DNA from: Actinomycetes bacterium
Lineage (GTDB): Bacteria; Actinomycetota; Acidimicrobiia; Acidimicrobiales; JAKAOS01
Length of the DNA stretch: 47,518 nucleotides
Assembly (NCBI GenBank): GCA_021791675.1
Contig: JAJYWE010000002.1
Location: 79,277 to 126,794, forward strand
Direction of reading: 5' to 3'
This document shows, in pieces, positions 41,331-47,518 of this stretch. The stretch's first letter is position 1; each line of letters opens with the position of its first letter. The position numbers and the translations under genes are program-made. The notes below the pieces were generated by a model, which searched no databases, was not told the DNA's origin, and saw only the letters and a program-made list of their open reading frames with translations.

Positions 41331-42658
41331 CCGGAGGGCTCGTCGCGGAGATCCGCTCCCGTGTCGCCGACCAACTGGCCGAGGCGGCACCCCCTGGCAT
41401 TCACGACGGTGACCGCCGGGCGCTGGCGGAGGAGCTGACCTGGCAGGCGCTGGCCGAGGAGGCGGAGCGCGCGTTGGCTGCTGGCCGGAGCCCCCTCACG
41501 CCGGAGGAGGAGCGGGAGGTCGCCACCGCCGTCGCGGCGCACCTCTGGGGTCTCGGGGGCCTGCAAGCACTCGTCGACGACCCCGCAGTCGAGAACATCG
41601 ACTGCTACGGCTGCGACACCGTCTGGGTGAGCTACGCCGATGGCACGAAAGCCCGGGCCGACCCCGTCGCCGGCTCCGACGAGGAGCTGATCGAGGTCGT
41701 CCGGGCGGCGGCGGCACGGCTCGGACAGCACGAGCGCCGCTTCGACGGGGCGTGGCCCGAGCTCGACCTCCGCCTGCCGGACGGCAGCCGGCTCTCCGCG
41801 GTCATGGCCGTCACCGAGCGACCGGTCGTGGACATTCGTCGGCACCGCCACGCCGATCGCAGCCTCGAGGAGCTGGTCGAGCTGGAGATGCTGGACTCCG
41901 AGCTCGCCGCCTTCCTCACCTCGAGCGTCCGGGCGCGGAAGAACATCCTCGTCTCCGGTGCCATGAACGCGGGCAAGACGACACTGCTCCGGGCACTTGC
42001 TGCCGCGATACCGCCCCACGAGCGCATCGTCACGATCGAGCAGGCGTTCGAGCTCGGCCTCGATCGCCAGGTCGATCGCCACCCGGACTGCGTCGCCATG
42101 GAAGCTCGCCCGGCCAACGTGGAAGGGGTCGGCGAGATCTCGATGGCCCGCCTCGTTCGTCGGAGCCTGCGGATGAACGCCAGCCGGGTGATCGTCGGGG
42201 AGGTCCTCGGCGACGAGGTGCTCCCGATGCTCAACGCGATGAGCCAGGGGCGATCCGGCTCGATGGCGACGATCCATGCCGACTCCTCCGCGGCGGTGTT
42301 CCGCCGGCTCAGCTCGTACGCGCTGCAGGCCCCGGAGCGGCTCTCCGTCGATGCGACCAACCAGCTCGTCGCAGGAGCGATCCACCTCGTCGTCCACGTG
42401 GGGACGCGCCTGACACCGCTGGCCTCGACGGCCAGGTCGACACCAGGTCGCCCGGAGGCGGTCCGCATCGAACGATTCGTGACCTCGGTGCGCGAGGTGA
42501 CCGATGCCGAGGGCAGCATGGTGCTCTCCAACGAGATCTGGCGTCCCGGCCCGGACGGACGGGCGGTCCCAGGTGCGCCCATCCGCACCGAGTTGCTGGC
42601 AGATCTGGCCGAAGTGGGCTACGAACCCCCCCTCAGCAGGATGCGGGGGAACTGGTGA
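41327..42658 (+). CDS. tadA: Tad pilus secretion ATPase TadA (CpaF)
   Basis: A 443-residue hexameric ATPase that powers Flp pilus assembly. An N-terminal helical domain (~1-100) contains LVDDPAVENIDCYGCDTVWV. Walker A GAMNAGKTTLLRALA lies at ~210-224. The Asp box is in IVTIEQAFELGL, and Walker B is in RVIVGEVLGDEVLPMLNAM. SGSMATIHADSSAAVFRRL completes the VirB11/TadA core. The start is fixed by overlap with the tadZ stop (ATGA) and the end overlaps tadB (GTGA). Confidence 0.96.
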   Translation: MTGGLVAEIRSRVADQLAEAAPPGIHDGDRRALAEELTWQALAEEAERALAAGRSPLTPEEEREVATAVAAHLWGLGGLQALVDDPAVENIDCYGCDTVWVSYADGTKARADPVAGSDEELIEVVRAAAARLGQHERRFDGAWPELDLRLPDGSRLSAVMAVTERPVVDIRRHRHADRSLEELVELEMLDSELAAFLTSSVRARKNILVSGAMNAGKTTLLRALAAAIPPHERIVTIEQAFELGLDRQVDRHPDCVAMEARPANVEGVGEISMARLVRRSLRMNASRVIVGEVLGDEVLPMLNAMSQGRSGSMATIHADSSAAVFRRLSSYALQAPERLSVDATNQLVAGAIHLVVHVGTRLTPLASTARSTPGRPEAVRIERFVTSVREVTDAEGSMVLSNEIWRPGPDGRAVPGAPIRTELLADLAEVGYEPPLSRMRGNW

Positions 42659-43482
42659 GCGGCGCCCTGCTCGAGGCGCTGCTCGGCCTGCTCGTCGGAG
42701 CCGGGCTGGTCGTGACCGTGGGGGCGCTGCGCGGGTTCGAGCCCCACGGCCTGAGCCGGCAGCCGAGCAGGCAGCGTCCCTGGCGCCGTTGGGGGATCGC
42801 AGCCCTCGTCGGGCTCCTCGCCGGCCTCGTGACCGGATGGCCGGTTGCGGCGCTGTTCGGCGTCGTCGGTGTGGCCTGGCTCCCGCAGCTGTTCGGCAGA
42901 CCGCAGGGGCATGCGAGCGCGGAACGCCTCGAGGCGGTGGCCACCTGGACCGAGATGCTGCGGGACACGATGGCGGGGGCCGCTGGGCTCAACCAGGCAC
43001 TGATCGCGACCGCGCCCCTGGCGCCGACGGCCCTGCGGGCCCCGCTCGAGACCCTCGCCACCAGGCTCGAGGCTGGTGTCCCGACCGGTCGCGCACTGAG
43101 GGCGCTCGCGAGCGAGCTCGCCGACCCCGCCGTGGATGTCGTCGTCGCTGCGCTGGTGCTGGCCACGGAGCAGCGCGCAGGCCGGCTCGGCGAGCTGCTC
43201 TCGGCTCTCGCCGAGACCACGCGCCGAGAGGTCGCCATGAGGCTCCGCGTCGAAGCACGTCGCGCCAGCTCGTTCTCCTCCATGCGCATCGTCGCGGGCT
43301 TCTCACTCGCCTTCGCCTGCGGCCTGCTGCTCTTCGCTCGGTCGTTCCTCGCGCCCTACGGGAGCGCCCTCGGTCAGCTCGCCCTGCTCGTCGTCGGTGC
43401 CATCTTCGGCCTCGGGCTGTGGCTCATGGCACGCCTGGTCCGCCCACCCGCTGGTGAGCGCTTCCTTGCGAGGGCAGAGTGA
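42655..43482 (+). CDS. tadB: Tad inner-membrane platform protein TadB
   Basis: 275 residues with two N-terminal and two C-terminal hydrophobic helices around a cytoplasmic GspF-like (T2SSF) helical domain (~95-205), seen in EMLRDTMAGAAGLNQALIATA and ALVLATEQRAGRLGELLSALAE. It forms the platform with TadC. GTG 42655 overlaps the tadA stop. Confidence 0.92.
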   Translation: MSGALLEALLGLLVGAGLVVTVGALRGFEPHGLSRQPSRQRPWRRWGIAALVGLLAGLVTGWPVAALFGVVGVAWLPQLFGRPQGHASAERLEAVATWTEMLRDTMAGAAGLNQALIATAPLAPTALRAPLETLATRLEAGVPTGRALRALASELADPAVDVVVAALVLATEQRAGRLGELLSALAETTRREVAMRLRVEARRASSFSSMRIVAGFSLAFACGLLLFARSFLAPYGSALGQLALLVVGAIFGLGLWLMARLVRPPAGERFLARAE

Positions 43483-44384
43483 TCGCCCTCGCGCTCTGCG
43501 GCATGGGCGTTGCAGCCGGGCTCGTGCTGGCCTACCTCGCGCTCAGCCCGGCACGGCCATCGTTGGAGGCCGAGCTCGCTCGCCTTGCCCGGAGCGCGCC
43601 CGCTCCAGCGGCACCGCCAGCATCGCGCGATCGCTACGCGCGGCTCCGGCGCAGCCTCGGGAGTGCGCTCGCGGAGCCCCTCGGCGCAGCTGGGCTGGTC
43701 CCGGCGGGACTCGACGCCGACCTCCAGATCCTCGAGCAGGACCGGGCGGACTGGGCCGCCCAGGTCGGGGTGGCGGCAGCCGGTCTCGGGGCCACCGTCG
43801 TCGTGCTCCTCGCACTCTTCGCCGTCGTGGTCGGCTTCGTCGTGCCGATCTTCCTCGTGCTCGCGACGCTCGTCGTCGTCGCCGGGCTCTCCTGGCTGGT
43901 GCCGACCGTCTCGGCCCGAGCCGCCGCGCGGGGGCGACGGGAGCACTTCCGCGCTGTCCTCGCGACCTGGCTCGAGCTCGTCACGCTGAGCCAGGCTGCC
44001 GGGACGGGTCTCGAGGGCGCCATGGATGCAGCGTGCTCCCTCGCGGACGACTGGGCGCTCCGGCGCCTCGGCAGGGCGCTCGCCAACGCTCGCCATCTCG
44101 GTCTCGCCCCCTGGGAGGGGCTCCGCCAGCTCGGAGCCGAGCTCGGCGTGGACGAGCTCGGCCAGATCGCGGCGATGCTCACGCTCGCGGGCTCGGAGGG
44201 TGCCCGCGTGCGGGCCTCGCTCGCCGCCGGTGCCGCGTCACTCCGAGGGCGCCAGCTCGCGACGACCGAAGCGGAGGCGAACCGCGTCAGCGAGCGCCTG
44301 TTCCTCCCCGCGACCGTCATCATGATCGCGTTCCTCCTGTTCCTCACGTTCCCGGCCTTCGAGCGGATCCTCGCGTCGCTCTGA
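43479..44384 (+). CDS. tadC: Tad inner-membrane platform protein TadC
   Basis: A 301-residue T2SSF protein: N-terminal helix (LALCGMGVAAGLVLAYLAL), two central helices (~90-140), the GspF-like domain (WLELVTLSQAAGTGLEGAMD, LGVDELGQIAAMLTLAGSEG) and a C-terminal helix (ATVIMIAFLLFLTFPAF). GTG 43479 overlaps the tadB stop (GTGA). It is a paralogue of TadB and its partner. Confidence 0.92.
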   Translation: MIALALCGMGVAAGLVLAYLALSPARPSLEAELARLARSAPAPAAPPASRDRYARLRRSLGSALAEPLGAAGLVPAGLDADLQILEQDRADWAAQVGVAAAGLGATVVVLLALFAVVVGFVVPIFLVLATLVVVAGLSWLVPTVSARAAARGRREHFRAVLATWLELVTLSQAAGTGLEGAMDAACSLADDWALRRLGRALANARHLGLAPWEGLRQLGAELGVDELGQIAAMLTLAGSEGARVRASLAAGAASLRGRQLATTEAEANRVSERLFLPATVIMIAFLLFLTFPAFERILASL

Positions 44385-44418
44385 GGGCGCAGCGGACACT
44401 GACCGCGTCCCCGAACAC

Positions 44419-44434
44419 GGCCGGCCAACCGGCC
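44419..44434 (+). other. Hairpin between tadC and the pilin gene
   Basis: GGCCGG and CCGGCC form a perfect 6-bp stem with a CCAA loop in the 73-bp gap before the pilin gene, the only real gap in the first half of the operon. It may cause partial termination or protect a pilin transcript from decay, allowing pilin to be made in excess. Confidence 0.4.
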
Positions 44435-44457
44435 CGAGACCAGAAAGGACCACCGCA

Positions 44458-44685
44458 ATGCCGATCGAGATGATCACCTTCTACTGGGGTTGGGCTCGTG
44501 CCCGGTGGGAGCTGGCAGGCCAGGACGAAGCAGGCGGCGTCGCTGAGCGGATGGTGCTCATCGGCATCTTCGTCGCCCTGGCACTCGCCGCGGGCATGGG
44601 CATCTACATCGCCGTGAGCGGGAAGGCGAAGACGACCATCGGCCAGATCAACTCCTCGAACCCGAGCTCGAACCCGATCGGGTGA
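44458..44685 (+). CDS. Flp-like pilin (major pilus subunit candidate)
   Basis: A 75-residue protein with a ~28-residue polar leader, then GGVAERMVLIGIFVALALAA and one long hydrophobic helix, and a short polar tail. The position between tadC and tadE and the size fit Flp. The glutamate comes three residues after the double Gly rather than at the standard +5, and the leader is unusually long. AAAGGA lies 8 bases before ATG 44458. Its stop overlaps the tadE start (GTGA). Confidence 0.75.
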   Translation: MPIEMITFYWGWARARWELAGQDEAGGVAERMVLIGIFVALALAAGMGIYIAVSGKAKTTIGQINSSNPSSNPIG

Positions 44686-45188
44686 GTGCTCGGCCGGGGC
44701 AGGCGCCGGCATCGGGAGCCCTTGCTGTGCCGGCAGCGGCGCCGAGCGCGCCCGTCGCGGGGAAGGAGGCGGCACGGCACGGCGACACACGGCGCGCCGC
44801 TCGTCGAGCACGGGTCGTCACGCCCGGAGAGGACGGCGTCGCGGAGTTCGTCATCGTGGTGCCCGTGTTCCTCACGCTCATCTTCCTCGCCGTGCAGTTC
44901 GCGCTGTGGGGCTTGGCTGCGCACGCTGTCGAGGCCGCGGCGGCCCAGGGTGGCGAAGCGGCGAGGCTCTACGGGAGCTCGCCTGGAGCCGGGGCAACCG
45001 AGGCACGCCAGCTCCTCGGGGGCCTCGGCGGGGGCCTCGTGCGCAACGTCGCAGTGACGGAGACCGCGACGGCGGGCGACGTGACGGTACGGGTGACCGG
45101 GGACGCCCTCACCATCCTCCCGGTGGTCACCCTGTCGGTCTCGGGCACCAGCACGGGCCCCGTCGAGACCTACGAGCGGGGTGCGTGA
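44682..45188 (+). CDS. tadE: TadE-like pseudopilin
   Basis: A 168-residue protein. After a ~48-residue Ala/Pro/Arg-rich leader comes the pilin-like segment DGVAEFVIVVPVFLTLIFLAVQFALW, typical of TadE. A periplasmic domain (~75-165) contains EAAAAQGGEAARLYG. It would be cleaved by the prepilin peptidase and act as a minor pilin. GTG 44682 overlaps the pilin stop. Confidence 0.88.
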   Translation: MSARPGQAPASGALAVPAAAPSAPVAGKEAARHGDTRRAARRARVVTPGEDGVAEFVIVVPVFLTLIFLAVQFALWGLAAHAVEAAAAQGGEAARLYGSSPGAGATEARQLLGGLGGGLVRNVAVTETATAGDVTVRVTGDALTILPVVTLSVSGTSTGPVETYERGA

Positions 45189-45802
45189 ACGCCCGCCGGA
45201 GTCCCTCGCCGGCAAGGGCCGTGGCGGGCGACTCGCCACCCTCGGCCGCGAACGGCGCGTGTCGGGAGCTGATGCCTCGGGGCGCGTCCTGCGGCTACCC
45301 CTCGTTCCCTGGCGGGGGCGACACGGCCCGCACCCGCTCGTGGGGGAGGTGCGCGCCGGCGCGGCGAGATCCGTTCTGCCCCGAGCCCAGCGAAACAGGC
45401 TCTGCCGCCGCAGAACTGGTGATCCTCACCCCCCTCCTGGTCCTCCTGATCACGGTCATGGTCGCGTTCGGTGAGTTGCAGCTCGCCAAGGAGCGACTGG
45501 CGACCGCGGCCCAGAGCGCCGTCCAAGCTGCAGTGCTGGCACCCAGCACGGCCAGCGGAACCGCCGCCGCCCAGACTGCCGCCTCCGCTGATCTGGCCGG
45601 TAGGACGGCGACCTGTACGGACCTCGCCACCGACGTCCGCTACGAACTCGGTGGGCCCGGAACCGGAGGTCGAGTGGGCGTGACCGTGCGGTGTCGGGCG
45701 AGCCTGGCGGGGATCTTCCTCCCGGGCCTGCCGGGCAGCGTCGTGCTCAGTGCGTCGGCAACGGGTCCCCTCGACCCCTTCCGCAACCCCGTCACGCCGT
45801 GA
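45185..45802 (+). CDS. TadE/TadF-like pseudopilin with long leader
   Basis: 205 residues. The TadE motif GSAAAELVILTPLLVLLITV begins near residue 76, with Glu at the usual +5. About 75 residues rich in Arg, Pro and Gly precede it, longer than a normal leader. The C-terminal domain includes RLATAAQSAVQAAVLAPS and VRCRASL. GTG 45185 overlaps the tadE stop (GTGA); internal starts such as the ATG near 45271 would shorten the leader. Confidence 0.82.
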   Translation: MNARRSPSPARAVAGDSPPSAANGACRELMPRGASCGYPSFPGGGDTARTRSWGRCAPARRDPFCPEPSETGSAAAELVILTPLLVLLITVMVAFGELQLAKERLATAAQSAVQAAVLAPSTASGTAAAQTAASADLAGRTATCTDLATDVRYELGGPGTGGRVGVTVRCRASLAGIFLPGLPGSVVLSASATGPLDPFRNPVTP

Positions 45803-45828
45803 GACGATCGCCGACGAGGAGAGACGGA

Positions 45829-46290
45829 ATGGATGACGCACGACTGGGCGCCGGCGGGCGGGAGCGACACCCGGTGGGTCCACCACCGATCGACGAACGC
45901 GGCGAGCTGACGCCGTTCCTGGTCGTCTTCACGGTCGCGCTCCTCGCGCTCTTCGGCGTGGTGGTCGACGGCGGAGAGGCGATCTCCGCGAAGATCTCGG
46001 CGGAGAGCCTCGCAGAACAAGCGGCCCGCGCCGGTGCGGCGCAGCTCGGACAGGCGCTCCGGCTCGGCACGATCGACCCCGCACCGGGCCCGGCAGCCAC
46101 GGCGGTCGCTGTGACGGTCGCAGACGCCGGCCCCGCCTATCGCGCCTCGACTCGCGTCTCCGGGACCGCCGTCGCGGTCACCGTCCGGGAACGAGTGCGC
46201 ACCAGTTTCCTCGGACTGCTCGGCGTCCCGGGCTTCACGATCCAGGCGACGGCGACCGCGACCCCCGTCGACGGGGTCGGCGGTGGGTGA
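45829..46290 (+). CDS. TadG-like pilus-locus protein
   Basis: 153 residues. A leader ending RGELTPFLVVFTVALLALFGVVVDGG gives the membrane helix (~27-48). The next part, ISAESLAEQAARAGAAQLG, and a beta-rich end are like small actinobacterial TadG/Flp-locus proteins (Rv3654c/Rv3655c type). AGGAG lies 7 bases before ATG 45829. The C-terminus overlaps the LysM gene start. Confidence 0.78.
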   Translation: MDDARLGAGGRERHPVGPPPIDERGELTPFLVVFTVALLALFGVVVDGGEAISAKISAESLAEQAARAGAAQLGQALRLGTIDPAPGPAATAVAVTVADAGPAYRASTRVSGTAVAVTVRERVRTSFLGLLGVPGFTIQATATATPVDGVGGG

Positions 46291-47518
46291 GGACGTGGCG
46301 GTGCGCGGCAGGCCGCGGGGAGAGCCGGGTGTGCAACGGCGCGGTCCCGTTGGCCGACGGGCGCTCCTTGCCGGCTTCGGGCTCGTCACCGTCCTCGTGG
46401 GCGTGCCGGCCGGCCTCATCCTGCTCGTCGGCAATCCCCTCCCCACGGCGCTCCCGACCACCGAGTCCCTCCACCTCGCCCTGGCATCGGGGAATGTCCA
46501 ACCCCAGACCTGGCTCAAGGTGCTCGCGCTCGCCGGCTGGCTCGTCTGGGCTCGTCTGGTCTGGGTCTCCGCCGCCGAAGTGGCCGCAGCTGCGAGCGCG
46601 TGGCGGAGCCGCGTCCCGTACCGCCCCCGGCGACCACGGTCACCGATGGCGCAGCTCGTCGGCATGTGCATGGCTGCTACGGCAATCAGCCAGGCGACCC
46701 ACCTCCCGCTCGCGCAGGCGATCTCCCGGCCTGCAGCCACCTCGGCGCCCCTCGCGCGCCCGGTCGGGGGCGCTCGACCGCCGGTGACGCCCCTCCAGCC
46801 CCCGCCGGCGTCGACGAGCCCGGTGACGCCCGGGATGGTGCAGGAGCAGCCGGCCGCCGGGGCGCGGAGTGCGGCCCCGCGAGCCGGCATACCTCCCACG
46901 CACTACGTGATCGAGCCGCGAGACACACTCTGGGGGATCGCCGCCAAGCGGCTGGGCGACCCACTCCGCTGGCGAGAGATCTGGACGCTGAACGAGGGGC
47001 GCGACATGGGAGACGGGCTCCGCCTCGACGACCCCTCTTTCATCGAACCCGGGTGGGTGCTGCTCCTCCCTGCGGCCGGGCCGAGCGAGCGGGAGAGCCC
47101 TCCGGCGGGCATCGCTCGGTCGGGTGCCGGTACCACCAGCGCGAGCTCCGCAGTGGGCCGACAACCTGGACGAGACCACGCCCGAACGGTGCCGGACCGG
47201 CTCGGTACGCCCGGGCGGCTCGATGCGTCGGGGCAGGTACCCCTCGCTGGCCAGGGAGCAGGTCCCCGCCAGCCATTGCTTCCCCGACGGTCCGCGGACC
47301 CTGACCAGCCATCGGTTGCTGGACAGCCATCGGTTGCTGGACAGCCATCGGTTGCTGGACACGGGGGAGTGGATCGGTCCGGCGCCAGCCGGGCTGGCTC
47401 ACGCGGGCCGACCACGGAGCCGTCGCAGGAGGGGCGCGACCACGCCAACGACGTCTCGGCGCCTCTGGCAGCTCTCGGTAGTGCCGGGCTCCTGGCGGCC
47501 GGGCTGCTCCTCGAGGTG
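46283..47518 (+). CDS. Membrane protein with LysM domain, 3' end outside the window
   Basis: At least 412 residues, open to the right edge. Helices lie at ~27-48 and ~77-95, with a third hydrophobic stretch near 125-145. A Pro-rich linker follows, then a LysM domain (~206-262: HYVIEPRDTLWGIAAKRLGD, then WREIWTLNEG and IEPGWVLLLP) for peptidoglycan binding. A disordered region follows with a threefold PSVAGQ repeat, and a new hydrophobic segment begins at the edge (LGSAGLLAAGLLLEV). Actinobacterial Tad loci often end in LysM proteins that continue into a BTAD regulator domain; that part is not visible. The start is GTG 46283 (overlapping tadG by 8 bp) or GTG 46295. Confidence 0.82.
   Translation, partial: MGEDVAVRGRPRGEPGVQRRGPVGRRALLAGFGLVTVLVGVPAGLILLVGNPLPTALPTTESLHLALASGNVQPQTWLKVLALAGWLVWARLVWVSAAEVAAAASAWRSRVPYRPRRPRSPMAQLVGMCMAATAISQATHLPLAQAISRPAATSAPLARPVGGARPPVTPLQPPPASTSPVTPGMVQEQPAAGARSAAPRAGIPPTHYVIEPRDTLWGIAAKRLGDPLRWREIWTLNEGRDMGDGLRLDDPSFIEPGWVLLLPAAGPSERESPPAGIARSGAGTTSASSAVGRQPGRDHARTVPDRLGTPGRLDASGQVPLAGQGAGPRQPLLPRRSADPDQPSVAGQPSVAGQPSVAGHGGVDRSGASRAGSRGPTTEPSQEGRDHANDVSAPLAALGSAGLLAAGLLLEV
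47306..47359. repeat. 18-bp tandem repeat, three perfect copies
   Basis: CAGCCATCGGTTGCTGGA repeated three times without a break in the LysM gene, coding three copies of a Gln-Pro-Ser-Val-Ala-Gly unit. Perfect identity suggests recent slippage. Confidence 0.95.

Noticed and set aside
47306-47359. Regular repeats as a possible CRISPR array
   Set aside because: The units are 18 bp and contiguous without spacers, and they are coding within the LysM gene.

Overview
The window is about 47.5 kb of very GC-rich DNA (most genes well above 70% GC) and looks like the chromosome of an actinobacterium. The evidence is a CtaC-CtaD-CtaF oxidase set with the actinobacterial subunit IV, a CeoB/CeoC pair beside a KimA-type permease as in mycobacteria, a type VII secretion ATPase (EccC) with a WXG100 protein, an actinobacterial Tad pilus locus, many GTG/TTG starts, 4-bp stop/start overlaps, and TANNNT -10 boxes lying 6-8 nt before start codons (leaderless mRNAs). 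I cannot place it to genus; a deep-branching class such as Acidimicrobiia is a guess. Only the first ~100 bases look different (about 53% GC).

Layout. 0.1-5.3 kb: an acyl-CoA thioesterase-like protein with a collagen-like insert, a KimA-like potassium transporter fused to an OB-fold domain, and the divergent RCK pair ceoB-ceoC. 5.3-8.4 kb: an RsbW-like kinase and its STAS antagonist, a HAD phosphatase, a 24-residue membrane peptide, the selenocysteine tRNA (selC), and a sigma-70 family factor. 8.4-15 kb: a ferritin-like unknown, an EamA permease and NAD synthetase on the minus strand, then glnE on the plus strand. 15-24 kb: the Kdp locus. A KdpD C-terminal histidine kinase and KdpE converge on a minus-strand operon (27-aa peptide, kdpF, kdpA, kdpB, kdpC, OB-fold protein). 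The KdpD N-terminal sensor is a separate, divergent gene.

24-32.7 kb: cytochrome c oxidase ctaC-ctaD-ctaF, tatA with a small membrane protein, a DCC thiol oxidoreductase with an FAD amine oxidase, a GNAT-BluB fusion (dimethylbenzimidazole synthase for B12), and a short-chain dehydrogenase. 32.7-37.6 kb: a divergent WXG100/EccC pair. 37.6-47.5 kb: a Tad/Flp pilus locus with prepilin peptidase and a GNAT-like membrane protein on the minus strand, and SAF-tadZ-tadA-tadB-tadC-pilin-tadE-tadE-tadG-LysM on the plus strand, the last gene running off the window.

The strongest theme is potassium homeostasis. Two unrelated K+ systems (KimA/CeoBC and KdpFABC) each carry a homologous small OB-fold module, one fused to the transporter and one as the last cistron of the kdp operon. 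KdpD is split into two genes at opposite ends of its locus. A phased GTTGACG repeat array lies in the kdp divergent promoter region and is a candidate KdpE operator. A second theme is in-frame 18-21 bp tandem repeats and low-complexity inserts in otherwise ordinary enzymes.
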